Below, in pieces: positions 18,098 through 27,095 of a stretch of 64,000 bases of DNA. The stretch spans positions 62,001 to 126,000 of the forward strand of contig NZ_JACKZA010000009.1 of the NCBI RefSeq assembly GCF_015100155.1, written 5' to 3'. Position numbers and translations under genes: made by a program. Below the pieces are notes generated by a model. It did not search any database. It was given only the letters and a program-made list of their open reading frames with translations, and had not been told where the DNA came from. The DNA is from Acidithiobacillus sp. HP-2. Its GTDB lineage: Bacteria > Pseudomonadota > Gammaproteobacteria > Acidithiobacillales > Acidithiobacillaceae. How positions within the stretch are numbered: the stretch's first letter is position 1; every line of letters begins with the position of its first letter.

Positions 18098-20956
18098 ATG
18101 GCTACGGTTATGGAATTTGAAGACCACAGCAAGCAGGAAATCAAGTACACCACTTGCTACATGTGTGCTTGCCGTTGTGGCATCAAAGTCACTGTAGAAG
18201 ACAATAAGGTACGATTTATCCAGGGTAACCGCAACCACCCCATCAATCAGGGTGTGCTTTGCGCCAAAGGCTCTGCAGGCATCATGAAGCAGTATTCGCC
18301 GGGTAAATTGCGTAATCCACTGCGGCGTAAGCCCGGCACCGAGCGTGGGGCTGGAGAGTTCGAGGAAATTTCCTGGGACGAAGCTATTAACACCCTGACC
18401 GAAAGATTGGCCCATATTCGCGCCACTGATCCAAATAAACTCGCCTATTTTACGGGACGAGACCAGATGCAGGCGCTCACCGGATTGTGGGCGCAGCAGT
18501 TTGGAACCCTGAACTGGTCGGCTCATGGCGGCTTCTGTTCGGTGAACATGGCTACGGCCGGATTGTATATGCTGGGTCACGCGTTCTGGGAATTTGGTGA
18601 TCCGGATTGGGATCGCACCAAGTATTTCATGCTCTGGGGTGTGGCCGAAGATCACTCCTCTAACCCCCTGAAAATCGGCCTGGAAAAACTCAAGCGTCAT
18701 GGTGGCAAGTTTGTCGGAATCAATCCTGCGCGTACGGGGTATCAGGCTATCGCTGACGAGTGGGTGCCCATCAAGCCTGGTACCGATGGCATGCTCGCTT
18801 TGTCCATGGTGCATGTTCTGCTTCAGAACGAACAGTTCGACTGGGATTTCCTGCTACGCTATACCAATGCCCCTTTCCTGGTCGTCAACACACCGGGCAA
18901 AGTGGGTGACGGTCTGATTCTGCGTGATGCCGAAGGATATCCCATAATTTGGGATATCCAGAAAGAATGCTTCGCCAATGGCATGGAAGCGGGCTCAGCC
19001 GGAGCCATGTTTGGAGAATATACGGCCCCCGACGGCAGGCCGGTGCGTACGGTCATGTCGATTCTGGCGGAACGTTATCTCAGCGACGAATTTTCTCCGG
19101 AAAATGCCAGTAAAATTACGGGCATTCCCGCCGAGACCATTGAACGGCTGGCGCTGGAAATGGCGCATGTGGCTTTCAAGGAAAGTATTGAAATCAATGT
19201 AGAGTGGACGGACTGGGCTGGACGCAAGCATGACAAGTTCATTGGCCGTCCGGTTTCCATGCACGCCATGCGCGGTATTTCGGCGCATTCCAATGGCATG
19301 CAGTCAGCTCGGGCCATTCACTTGCTGCAGGTACTGCTGGGTACGATTGATTGTCCCGGAGGCTTCAGGTCCAAGGCACCTTACCCCAAGCCCGTGCCGC
19401 CAGCAGTCAAACCCGCTCAGCACAGTGCGCCCAATACGCCACTCAAGTCTTCGCCGTTGGGTTTCCCCACCGCACCGGAAGATCTGGTTATTGATGAAAA
19501 TGGTCAGCCCAAGCGCATTGATAAGGCCTATTCCTGGGAAGCACCTATTGCCAACCACGGCTTGATGCACATGGTGGTCACCAATGCGGTCAATAAGGAC
19601 CCCTATGCTATTGATACCCTGATTTTCTTCATGGCCAACATGAGCTGGAACTCCACCATGAACACGGGCAATGTTCAGGATATGCTGAAATCCAAGGACG
19701 AGAATGGCGAATATAATATTCCCTTCCTCGTGGTGGTAGACGCCTTCCATTCGGAAATGGTCAATTTCGGCGATCTGATTCTGCCAGATACCACGTATCT
19801 GGAACGTTATGATGCCATCTCGCTGCTGGATCGCCCGATTTCCGAGCCGGATGCCATTTGTGATTCCATCCGTCACCCAATTCTCCAGCCCGACCGTAAT
19901 GTGCGTCCCTGGCAGGAAGTCATGGTGGACATTGCTGGTCGTCTCAAATTTCCGGCCTTTACCAAGGAAAATGGAGAACCCCGTTTTTCGGGTTACAAAG
20001 ATTTCATCATCAACTACGAACGTGCTCCTGGTATAGGTTTCCTGGCGGGCTGGCGTGGTGAAGATGGTGAAACCCACTTGCGTGGGGCACCAAACCCCAA
20101 TCAATGGGATCGTTACATCGAAAACCAAGGATTTTTCAAGTATCACTTGCCGGAGTCCATGGCTTTTTATCGCTTTGCCAACAAGGAATACCTGGAGCTG
20201 TCCCAGCGTATTGGTTTCAATCCGACGGCTGATCCCATCATCATTGAACTGTATTCCGAGACCTTCCAGCGTTTCCGTCTGGCGGGCATGGGTTTATACG
20301 ATGGTCCTCAGCCCAAGGATCCGGTGGATCGTGAGCGTTTGGCAACCTATTTTGATCCGCTGCCAGCTTTTTATGAGCCGCTGGAACAGCAGCGCGTGGA
20401 CAAAAAAGAATACCCTTTCTTTGCCGTCAATCAGCGCCCCATGATGATGTACCACTCCTGGGACAGCCAGAACGCCTGGCTGCGTCAGATTATCGCCCAG
20501 AACTATATGTATATGAACCGCAAGCGCGGTGAGCAGATGGGGATTGTCGATAAAAGCTGGGTGTGGGTGGAAAGTCACAATGGTAAAATCCGGGTGCAGG
20601 TCAAGCTGATTGAAGGTTGTCAGGAAGATACCGTCTGGACCTGGAATGCCATTGGTAAACAATCTGGAGCCTGGGGCCTGAAGCCGGAAGCCGCTGAAGC
20701 AACACGCGGTTTCTTGATGAATCATCTGATTTCCGAACTGCTGCCAGCCAAGCAGGGGGAAAGACGTTTGACCAATTCAGATCCCATTACTGGCCAGGCG
20801 GCCTGGTACGATCTGATGGTCAAAATATATCCGGCGGCACCAGGAGAAGAAGGCACCTGGCCCGTATTCCCAACCATGAAGCCTTTACCTGGTGATACCC
20901 CAGCACCTGACGTGCTGCGTTACCATACCCACAAGCCCGTCAATCTGAAATCCTGA
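18098..20956 (+). CDS. soeA: SoeA-like molybdopterin oxidoreductase (sulfite dehydrogenase catalytic subunit)
   Basis: A member of the DMSO-reductase superfamily, 952 residues from the ATG at 18098 (GCGAGG 7 bp upstream). There is no Tat signal; the protein begins directly with the iron-sulfur domain, so it should be cytoplasmic, as known for SoeABC. The [4Fe-4S] motif is C-Y-M-C-A-C-R-C with a fourth cysteine in G-V-L-C-A-K-G (about 70). A cysteine in G-G-F-C-S-V-N (about 165) is the likely molybdenum ligand. The C-terminal molybdopterin-binding domain starts near 800. Length, lack of signal and the following SoeB and SoeC genes favour sulfite:quinone oxidoreductase (sulfite to sulfate). A polysulfide or thiosulfate reductase-type enzyme is the alternative. 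Flanking moaC and moaA fit a molybdoenzyme locus. Confidence 0.75.
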   Translation: MATVMEFEDHSKQEIKYTTCYMCACRCGIKVTVEDNKVRFIQGNRNHPINQGVLCAKGSAGIMKQYSPGKLRNPLRRKPGTERGAGEFEEISWDEAINTLTERLAHIRATDPNKLAYFTGRDQMQALTGLWAQQFGTLNWSAHGGFCSVNMATAGLYMLGHAFWEFGDPDWDRTKYFMLWGVAEDHSSNPLKIGLEKLKRHGGKFVGINPARTGYQAIADEWVPIKPGTDGMLALSMVHVLLQNEQFDWDFLLRYTNAPFLVVNTPGKVGDGLILRDAEGYPIIWDIQKECFANGMEAGSAGAMFGEYTAPDGRPVRTVMSILAERYLSDEFSPENASKITGIPAETIERLALEMAHVAFKESIEINVEWTDWAGRKHDKFIGRPVSMHAMRGISAHSNGMQSARAIHLLQVLLGTIDCPGGFRSKAPYPKPVPPAVKPAQHSAPNTPLKSSPLGFPTAPEDLVIDENGQPKRIDKAYSWEAPIANHGLMHMVVTNAVNKDPYAIDTLIFFMANMSWNSTMNTGNVQDMLKSKDENGEYNIPFLVVVDAFHSEMVNFGDLILPDTTYLERYDAISLLDRPISEPDAICDSIRHPILQPDRNVRPWQEVMVDIAGRLKFPAFTKENGEPRFSGYKDFIINYERAPGIGFLAGWRGEDGETHLRGAPNPNQWDRYIENQGFFKYHLPESMAFYRFANKEYLELSQRIGFNPTADPIIIELYSETFQRFRLAGMGLYDGPQPKDPVDRERLATYFDPLPAFYEPLEQQRVDKKEYPFFAVNQRPMMMYHSWDSQNAWLRQIIAQNYMYMNRKRGEQMGIVDKSWVWVESHNGKIRVQVKLIEGCQEDTVWTWNAIGKQSGAWGLKPEAAEATRGFLMNHLISELLPAKQGERRLTNSDPITGQAAWYDLMVKIYPAAPGEEGTWPVFPTMKPLPGDTPAPDVLRYHTHKPVNLKS

Positions 20957-20974
20957 CGTGCCAAGGAGACTATT

Positions 20975-21667
20975 ATGAGACTCGGTTTAGTCATTGATCT
21001 GGACACCTGCGTGGGCTGCCATGCCTGCGCGGTGGCTTGCAAAGAATGGAATACCAGTGGCACCACAGCGCCGCTGACCGATTATGATCCCTACGGCGCC
21101 AAGCCATCCGGGGTCTGGTTCAACCGTATCCGGCATTTTGAAATAGGGGACTATCCCTACAACAAAACCGTCAATTTTCCCATGTCCTGTATGCATTGTG
21201 AAAACGCCGAATGTGTGACGGTTTGTCCCACCGGAGCTTCCTACAAGCGCGCCGAAGACGGCATTGTTCTGGTCGATCAGAACAAATGCATGGGTTGTAA
21301 TTATTGTTCCTGGGCTTGTCCTTATGGCGCCCGCGAGCTGGATCGCGTCTCCGGAACCATGAAAAAATGCACCCTGTGTATTGACCGTATTTATGATATG
21401 GAAATTCCGGAAGAAGAAAGACAGCCTGCCTGCGTGCTGACTTGTCCGGCTCATGCCCGTATGTACGGCGATCTGGACGATCCGGAAAGTCCGGTTAGTC
21501 GTGCGGTGCGTGATCGCGGCGGCTATCAGCTGATGCCCGAACTGAATTACAACCCTACCAACCATTATTTGCCGCCCCGTGTTCATGCCCCGATCCCCAC
21601 TGAAGAGCTGAAGAAAAAAGCAGTTCGTAAAGTGAAAGAATGGGTCAACCGCGTTGTTGAGCGTTAA
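20975..21667 (+). CDS. soeB: SoeB-like iron-sulfur subunit
   Basis: A 230-residue electron-transfer subunit with four cysteine clusters for four [4Fe-4S] centres: C-V-G-C-H-A-C-A-V-A-C (about 12-22), C-M-H-C-E-N-A-E-C-V-T-V-C-P, C-M-G-C-N-Y-C-S-W-A-C-P and C-T-L-C paired with C-V-L-T-C-P. This is the DmsB/PsrB/SoeB plan and passes electrons from SoeA to the membrane anchor. AAGGAG is 7 bp upstream. It begins 18 bp after soeA and ends 9 bp before soeC. Confidence 0.82.
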   Translation: MRLGLVIDLDTCVGCHACAVACKEWNTSGTTAPLTDYDPYGAKPSGVWFNRIRHFEIGDYPYNKTVNFPMSCMHCENAECVTVCPTGASYKRAEDGIVLVDQNKCMGCNYCSWACPYGARELDRVSGTMKKCTLCIDRIYDMEIPEEERQPACVLTCPAHARMYGDLDDPESPVSRAVRDRGGYQLMPELNYNPTNHYLPPRVHAPIPTEELKKKAVRKVKEWVNRVVER

Positions 21668-21676
21668 GGAGATACC

Positions 21677-22615
21677 ATGCATCCGGCACTCGCAGTTATT
21701 TTTCTGACGCTTTTTTCTGGCGGTGGTTTTGGCATTATGGCCTTGACGGCCATCATCAATGATTTTCAGATTGATGGTGGGTTAAATCCCTTGCAGACCA
21801 TGGTGGCAGTCATTCTCTCGCTGGTTTTTGTCAGCATCGGCATGCTTTCGTCTACCGCGCATCTGGCAAACCCCAAGAACGCGTGGCGGGCTTTTACCCG
21901 TTGGCGCACCTCCTGGTTAGCCCGCGAAGGTGTTTTTGCGGTGTTATATTATCCTTTTGCTTTAGCCTATCTGGTCTGGGTGTTTTTCACGGCAGGTACA
22001 CAGGATGCGGTAGGTTTGATTCTGGTGAATCTGGCCGGTCTGATTGGCTTGATCACTATTTTCTGTCAAGGCATGATTTATGCCGTGCTCAGAACCATTC
22101 GCCAATGGAATACGGCACTTGTACCTGCTAATTTTTACGTTATGGGTTTGGCTATTGGCGCCACGATTCTGGCTGCCGAGCGAATGATCATGGGAGCACC
22201 GGCGCTTACCCTGGTGGGTATTGCCCTGGGTCTGCTGGTCGCGGCAGCGGTCATGAAAGGCATTTATTATTTCTGGATTGGTCGTCCAAACGGTCCGACC
22301 ATTCGTACGGCAACAGGTTTCAACCGCTCAACCGTGCGTATCCTCGAGCAGGGCCACACTTTTGGTACCTTTTTGACAGAAGAGTTCGGGCATACCTTGC
22401 CCAGTGCCAAGGCGCGCAGTATTAAATTCATGATGTATATATTTGCCTTCATTATCCCGGTGGCCGCTCTGGTCATCGGCTTCCTGACCGGGCAATTATT
22501 TTTCGCATGGCTTGCCATTGTGTCCGTGGTTTTTGGCATCGGGGTGGAGCGCTGGCTGTTTTTTGTCGAGGCGCAACACGTCATCAATCTGTACCATGGC
22601 CGGCAGCAGTGTTGA
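21677..22615 (+). CDS. soeC: SoeC-like membrane anchor (DmsC/NrfD-type)
   Basis: A 312-residue integral membrane protein with about eight hydrophobic segments, starting with a helix containing G-G-G-F-G-I-M-A-L-T. The segment L-S-S-T-A-H-L-A-N-P-K-N-A-W-R-A-F resembles the quinone-proximal H-L-x-x-P-x-x-x-W-R motif of DmsC. It would anchor SoeAB at the inner face of the membrane and reduce quinone. AAGGAG precedes the ATG. It is the last gene of the soeABC set; moaA starts 59 bp later. Confidence 0.8.
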   Translation: MHPALAVIFLTLFSGGGFGIMALTAIINDFQIDGGLNPLQTMVAVILSLVFVSIGMLSSTAHLANPKNAWRAFTRWRTSWLAREGVFAVLYYPFALAYLVWVFFTAGTQDAVGLILVNLAGLIGLITIFCQGMIYAVLRTIRQWNTALVPANFYVMGLAIGATILAAERMIMGAPALTLVGIALGLLVAAAVMKGIYYFWIGRPNGPTIRTATGFNRSTVRILEQGHTFGTFLTEEFGHTLPSAKARSIKFMMYIFAFIIPVAALVIGFLTGQLFFAWLAIVSVVFGIGVERWLFFVEAQHVINLYHGRQQC

Positions 22616-22674
22616 ACTGAGTCTGAAAAGAGGACTAGTATAGTTTCTTTGCAGTTTTACTGAGGTGATTGGAT

Positions 22675-23706
22675 ATGGCGCAGGAAGTGTTTGCTCTACC
22701 GGCACGGGAATCCGCTTTGGTGGATCGTTTCGGGAGGCGGATTACTTACCTGCGTATTTCCGTTACGGAGCACTGTAATTTCCGTTGCTCCTACTGCTCA
22801 CCGGCAGAAGGTACTCCTTTTTTTGCCAGAAAAGATCACCTTCAGGTCGATGAGTATGATCGCCTGATCGGGATTTTTGCAGGCTTGGGTGTGCGCCACA
22901 TGCGCTTTACTGGTGGTGAGCCCCTCATACACCCGCACTTGCCTGCTCTGATTGCTGCTGCCCATCATCATGGGATTGGTAAAATCAGTATCAGTACCAA
23001 TGGTCTGTTACTGGCTCGCAAAGCCGAATTGCTGCAACAATCCGGGGTCAATAATCTTAATGTCAGTCTGGATAGTTTGGAACCGGAAGTATTTGCCCGG
23101 GTCACCCGGGGTGGAAATCTACAAGAGGTTCTGCAAGGTATTTCTGCCGCAATCAGTGCTGGTATTCCCCGTATTAAGCTGAATGTGGTGCTCATGCGTA
23201 GCGAAAACGGCCATAATCTCGCTGATCTGGTGCGCTACGCTTTATCTCAGCATGTTGATATCCGTTTTATTGAAACTATGCCCTTGGGTCAGGCCGGAAG
23301 TGAAGCGCAGAATGCAGAGTATTTCAGCGCCAGCGAAGCCAGGACGCTCATCGAAGAGGAACTGGGTACCTTGTATCCGGCCTTTCGGCCTACGGATAAT
23401 GGTCCCGCCCAGCTTTTTCAGTTTGCAGAACACCCACGTTCGCAAATCGGATTTATCACGCCCATCAGCGATAATTTTTGTGCCACCTGTAATCGGGTCC
23501 GCCTGACTGCAAGTGGCCGACTGGTATTTTGTTTGGGCCAGGAAAATGGTATGGACCTGCTACCTTCGCTGAGAGGGAGCAGCCGTAACGAAGAAATTGC
23601 CGATGAAATCCGCGAAAGGATTTGGCAGGATAAACCTGAACGCCACGAATTTGTCACAGATCCGGAACGTTCTTCGCGGATTTTTATGATGCGTTTGGGT
23701 GGATAA
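22675..23706 (+). CDS. moaA: GTP 3',8-cyclase MoaA
   Basis: Radical SAM enzyme that starts molybdenum cofactor synthesis from GTP, with MoaC. The product is 343 residues from the ATG at 22675 (GAGGTG 7 bp upstream; a TTG six bases earlier is possible). The N-terminal cluster motif C-N-F-R-C-S-Y-C is at about 33-40, T-G-G-E-P follows, and the second cluster uses C-A-T-C-N-R-V-R and a cysteine in L-V-F-C-L-G. It lies directly after soeABC. Confidence 0.95.
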   Translation: MAQEVFALPARESALVDRFGRRITYLRISVTEHCNFRCSYCSPAEGTPFFARKDHLQVDEYDRLIGIFAGLGVRHMRFTGGEPLIHPHLPALIAAAHHHGIGKISISTNGLLLARKAELLQQSGVNNLNVSLDSLEPEVFARVTRGGNLQEVLQGISAAISAGIPRIKLNVVLMRSENGHNLADLVRYALSQHVDIRFIETMPLGQAGSEAQNAEYFSASEARTLIEEELGTLYPAFRPTDNGPAQLFQFAEHPRSQIGFITPISDNFCATCNRVRLTASGRLVFCLGQENGMDLLPSLRGSSRNEEIADEIRERIWQDKPERHEFVTDPERSSRIFMMRLGG

Positions 23707-23778
23707 TGGTGCTACACGTGAACGAATACATGGTGTAAGCTAGCAGATGACATTATTTTATTAATTGGTGAATAGCTT

Positions 23779-24108
23779 ATGTACGGTTTTCAGGAAATCA
23801 CGGCAGATCAACTCAAGGCCTTGAGCGATCAAGGTGATGAGTTCATTCTGGTGGATGTGCGTTCTCCCGCAGAGGTGGCACGTGGTATCATCGAAGGAGC
23901 CCGGCACGTACCCTTGCACATGCTGCCGATGTCTCTACAGCAGTTGGATAAATCCAAAACGGTGGTATTTTATTGTCTCAGCGGTGGACGTTCAGCCCAG
24001 GCCGCAGCTTTTGCCGCTGCTCAGGGTTTTGGGCAAGTGCTTAATTTGCGTGGTGGAATTTCAGCCTGGGCGAATCGTGGGCTGCCTATTGGTCAGTTAC
24101 CCGGTTGA
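23779..24108 (+). CDS. Single-domain rhodanese (sulfurtransferase)
   Basis: A 109-residue cytoplasmic rhodanese-like domain. The active-site loop is C-L-S-G-G-R-S-A-Q-A with the persulfide cysteine near residue 73; the family start L-V-D-V-R-S-P-A-E-V and end N-L-R-G-G-I-S-A-W are intact. It heads the rhd-tusA-dsrE-hdr series, which in sulfur oxidisers moves sulfane sulfur from low-molecular persulfides to TusA. No signal peptide is seen. A 72-bp AT-rich region upstream (23707-23778) probably holds its promoter. Confidence 0.92.
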   Translation: MYGFQEITADQLKALSDQGDEFILVDVRSPAEVARGIIEGARHVPLHMLPMSLQQLDKSKTVVFYCLSGGRSAQAAAFAAAQGFGQVLNLRGGISAWANRGLPIGQLPG

Positions 24109-24232
24109 TTAGCATTTTCTAAAATAGGGGTGCTTAATCATCAAATCAAAATATTTGCCTTGCTGTTCCCCCTTTTCCTGATACAGTCTTGCAGGTAGTT
24201 TTCAGACATCAATAACCTTAGGAGGTTAAACC
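24109..24232 (+). promoter_or_regulatory. Candidate promoter region of tusA-dsrE-hdr
   Basis: A 124-bp gap after the rhodanese gene. A possible sigma-70 pair is TTGCTG at 24161 and TACAGT 16 bp later. It ends with a very strong ribosome-binding site (TTAGGAGGTT) for tusA. There is no terminator after the rhodanese gene, so read-through is also likely. Confidence 0.35.
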
Positions 24233-24463
24233 ATGGTACAAGAAGATCAAGTACTCGACGCACGTGGCCTGAATTGCCCCTTGCCCATCCTGCGCACCAA
24301 AAAGGCTCTCGGTGAGCTGACTTCCGGTCAGGTTTTGAAGATCGTGGCCACTGATCCTGGCGCGGTAAAAGATTTTGAAGCATTTGCCAAGCAGACCAAG
24401 AATCCTCTTTTGGAGCATGCTGAAGCAGCCGGCGAATTTATCTTCTTCATCCAGAAAGCATAA
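24233..24463 (+). CDS. tusA: Sulfur carrier protein TusA
   Basis: A 76-residue sulfur carrier with the hallmark R-G-L-N-C-P-L-P-I-L-R-T-K-K-A segment; the cysteine at about residue 15 carries the persulfide. The rest matches the TusA alpha/beta fold (G-Q-V-L-K-I-V-A-T-D-P-G). In sulfur oxidisers TusA passes sulfur between rhodanese, DsrE proteins and the sHdr complex. It has an AGGAGG ribosome-binding site and lies 41 bp before dsrE. Confidence 0.95.
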   Translation: MVQEDQVLDARGLNCPLPILRTKKALGELTSGQVLKIVATDPGAVKDFEAFAKQTKNPLLEHAEAAGEFIFFIQKA

Positions 24464-24503
24464 TTGAATGAGGTTGGGCTGACGGCCTGACCAGGAGTAG
24501 AAA

Positions 24504-24974
24504 ATGGACGAGAAAAAACTGGCAATTGTTGCCACAAAAGGAACGCTCGATTGGGGATATCCTCCCTTTATCCTGGCGTCCACTGCTGCAGCCCTGGGTT
24601 ACAGTGTGGAAATCTTCTTCACCTTTTACGGCCTGCAATTGCTCAAGAAAGATCTGAGTCATCTGCGCGTCAGCCCCCTGGGTAACCCGGCCATGCCGAT
24701 GCCTGTTCCCATGCCTACCCTGATGATGGTGTTGCCGGGTATGGAAGGAATGGCTACATCCATGATGAAAAGCAAAATGAAAGCCAAGGGCGTAGCCAGT
24801 CTGGATGAATTGCGCGAACTTTGTGTTGAAGCTGAAGTAAGAATGATCGCTTGTCAGATGACAGTCGATCTTTTCGAGTTTGATACAGCTGACTTTATTG
24901 ACGGGATTGAATTGGGCGGTGCAGCGGCCTTTTTTGAATTCGCCGGTGAGTCCGATATCACGTTGTTTATTTGA
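24504..24974 (+). CDS. DsrE2-type sulfurtransferase
   Basis: A 156-residue DsrE/F/H-like protein. It begins with K-L-A-I-V-A-T-K-G-T-L-D-W and has an A-L-G-Y-S-V-E-I-F-F-T-F-Y-G segment typical of DsrE2. Two conserved-looking cysteines lie in the C-terminal half (E-L-C-V-E-A and I-A-C-Q-M-T, about 109 and 119) and may carry sulfur. A methionine/proline-rich loop (M-P-M-P-V-P-M-P, about 66-75) and a short hydrophobic stretch suggest membrane contact. The rhd-tusA-dsrE2 trio is standard next to sHdr genes. Confidence 0.88.
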   Translation: MDEKKLAIVATKGTLDWGYPPFILASTAAALGYSVEIFFTFYGLQLLKKDLSHLRVSPLGNPAMPMPVPMPTLMMVLPGMEGMATSMMKSKMKAKGVASLDELRELCVEAEVRMIACQMTVDLFEFDTADFIDGIELGGAAAFFEFAGESDITLFI

Positions 24975-25038
24975 ACCAATGATCTGCGCTGCGGGTCGAA
25001 CAGGTACGACGTATTAATTACGAGCGAGGAGCGAGTAG

Positions 25039-25719
25039 ATGGCGACTTACGCTGAAATGAAAGAGATGTTTGACGAAATCCGTGCGGATTTTCGTTATGA
25101 CCACGAACTCAATGGATGTCTGAATTGTGGCATTTGTACGGCTACCTGCCCGTCGGCGCAGTTCTACGATTATAGTCCCCGTGAAATTGTCCAGTTGCTC
25201 TGGACCGAAAACGTGGAACAGATTTATGACGCAATGCAGGAAAAAATATGGGCCTGTGCCCAGTGCATGACCTGTGCGGCACGTTGCCCTTTCAAGAATT
25301 CTCCCGGTGGACTGGTCATGATCATGCGCGAAGTATCCATTCGCCACGGTATGCAATCGGCCAAAGATGTGTTGCGCCCCTTTGGTCGCGTAATGCTCAA
25401 ACTGATTACCACGGGTAACCAGCTTTCTCCTGACATGATCCAGCCTGATCATTTCCCGGACTGGGGCCCTAATATTCAGAAAGTTGAAGGAGATTTGCGG
25501 ATTCTGCGCAAGGCAATCCCAGTTCGCACCTTGCAAACGGTAGAAACGGCATGGGAAGTATCCCTGAAAACTTCCGTAGAGATGTACACCATCTGGGAAA
25601 TGACAGGTGTGCTGAAGTCTCTGGAAACCATGGATGAAAACCTCTTCGACGTAATCGAGGATTTCATTGATGAAAAGCGGGAAGATTATGAAGACTGGCT
25701 CGAGAGCCAGGAAGACTGA
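25039..25719 (+). CDS. hdrC1: sHdrC1, iron-sulfur subunit of the sulfur-oxidising Hdr-like complex
   Basis: A 226-residue ferredoxin-like subunit with two [4Fe-4S] motifs: C-L-N-C-G-I-C-T-A-T-C-P (about 27-38) and C-A-Q-C-M-T-C-A-A-R-C-P (about 74-85). It would relay electrons in the cytoplasmic sHdr complex, which is thought to oxidise protein-bound sulfane sulfur to sulfite. The acidic C-terminus (Y-E-D-W-L-E-S-Q-E-D) is unusual but complete. It is followed after 20 bp by hdrB1. Confidence 0.93.
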   Translation: MATYAEMKEMFDEIRADFRYDHELNGCLNCGICTATCPSAQFYDYSPREIVQLLWTENVEQIYDAMQEKIWACAQCMTCAARCPFKNSPGGLVMIMREVSIRHGMQSAKDVLRPFGRVMLKLITTGNQLSPDMIQPDHFPDWGPNIQKVEGDLRILRKAIPVRTLQTVETAWEVSLKTSVEMYTIWEMTGVLKSLETMDENLFDVIEDFIDEKREDYEDWLESQED

Positions 25720-25739
25720 CGGATTCTAAGGAGATCGTT

Positions 25740-27083
25740 ATGAGCGACAACAGCACGCAGCAAGGATTAGCGGGGCACGGGGCTTTTTTCCAGGACACGA
25801 ACTTATCGGCCAACGAAGCGGAAGCGGCCACGGCGTGGGTACGCAGTCACGTAGACCGTCGCACCATGGACCTGGGCGAGCGTATGGACGACATTCGCGA
25901 GCACATGTGGGCACTGGAAAAAGAAGGTGAAATTATTGTTCACCGCATCACCGATGACCACAAGCCCATTGAAGTAGACACCCTCTATGGCTGGAAAAAG
26001 CGGGTACCCACCAATCAGCTCTGGCATCACAAGAGCTGCGGTCAGTGTGGTAACATTCCCGGCTATCCCACCAGCCTGCTCTGGTTCATGAACCACTTTG
26101 GCACGGATTATCTGGACGAAACCGACCAGACCTCCTGCACCGCCTGGAACTACCACGGCTCCGGCATCGGCAATGTTGAATCCCTCGCCGCCGTCTTCCT
26201 GCGCAACTTCCATCAGGCCTATGTCTCCGGCAAGCAGCACGGCTATGAAAACGGTCACTTTTTCCCACTGGTCCACTGCGGCACCTCCTTCGGCAACTAC
26301 AAGGAAATTCGCAAGTATTTGATTGAATCTGCCGAACTGCGCGAAAAGGTCAAGAAAATCCTCGGCAAGCTCGGCCGTCTGGTCGATGGCAAAATTGTCA
26401 TTCCCGAAGAAGTCGTGCACTACAGTGAATGGTTGCATGTCATGCGCAACCGCATTGCCAGCGAACTGCAGACCATCGACATGAGCAACATCCGGGTGAC
26501 CACCCATGCGGCCTGTCACTACTACAAGATGGTGGCGGAAGACGCGATTTACGACAACAGCATTCTCGGTGGCAACCGCACGGCCGTCGGCACCTCGGTC
26601 GCCCAGGCGCTGGGAGCCCAGGTCATCGACTACTCCACCTGGTATGACTGCTGTGGCTTTGGCTTCCGGCACATCATCTCCGAGCGCGAATTCACCCGCA
26701 GCTTCACCATGAACCGCAAGATCAAGGTCGCCCGGGAAGAAGCCAACGCCGACGTCATGATTGGCATCGACACCGGCTGTATCACCACCATGGACAAGAA
26801 CCAGTGGATCGGCAAGGCCCATGACATGAACTACAGCATCCCGATCATTGCGGACGTGCAGCTGGCCGCCCTGGCCTGTGGCGCTGATCCCTTCAAGATC
26901 GTCCAGCTCCAGTGGCATGCTTCACCCTGTGAAGATCTGGTGGAAAAAATGGGCATCAGCTGGGACAAGGCCAAAGCCGACTTCCAGGAATATCTCAAAC
27001 AGGTCGAGCAGGGGAATGTGGAATACCTCTACAACCCCGAACTCGCCACCAACCAACATATCAACATGAAAGCGGGCGCTTAA
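25740..27083 (+). CDS. hdrB1: sHdrB1, heterodisulfide-reductase B-like subunit
   Basis: A 447-residue HdrB-type subunit, longer than classical HdrB because of an extra N-terminal region of about 100 residues. Cysteine-rich motifs expected for the non-cubane iron-sulfur sites are visible: K-S-C-G-Q-C-G-N (about 98-105), a lone cysteine in T-S-C-T-A-W, T-H-A-A-C-H-Y-Y, and W-Y-D-C-C-G-F-G-F (about 303-311), with D-T-G-C-I-T-T towards the end. The codons are richer in C at the third position than in hdrC1 or hdrA. It would form the site for sulfur-substrate oxidation with sHdrA and sHdrC1. Confidence 0.92.
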   Translation: MSDNSTQQGLAGHGAFFQDTNLSANEAEAATAWVRSHVDRRTMDLGERMDDIREHMWALEKEGEIIVHRITDDHKPIEVDTLYGWKKRVPTNQLWHHKSCGQCGNIPGYPTSLLWFMNHFGTDYLDETDQTSCTAWNYHGSGIGNVESLAAVFLRNFHQAYVSGKQHGYENGHFFPLVHCGTSFGNYKEIRKYLIESAELREKVKKILGKLGRLVDGKIVIPEEVVHYSEWLHVMRNRIASELQTIDMSNIRVTTHAACHYYKMVAEDAIYDNSILGGNRTAVGTSVAQALGAQVIDYSTWYDCCGFGFRHIISEREFTRSFTMNRKIKVAREEANADVMIGIDTGCITTMDKNQWIGKAHDMNYSIPIIADVQLAALACGADPFKIVQLQWHASPCEDLVEKMGISWDKAKADFQEYLKQVEQGNVEYLYNPELATNQHINMKAGA

Positions 27084-27095
27084 GGAGAAAAATCA

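Noticed and set aside
18023-18814. Minus-strand open frame of about 263 codons across the start of soeA
   Set aside because: It is antisense to the iron-sulfur domain of soeA and has no motif or ribosome-binding site.
19304-20146. Minus-strand open frame of about 280 codons inside soeA
   Set aside because: It is antisense to a well-supported gene and the composition is that of a shadow frame.
25803-26918. Long open frame on the minus strand (about 371 codons)
   Set aside because: It lies wholly opposite hdrB1, has no ribosome-binding site and encodes no recognisable motif. The C-rich third positions of hdrB1 remove stop codons on the other strand.
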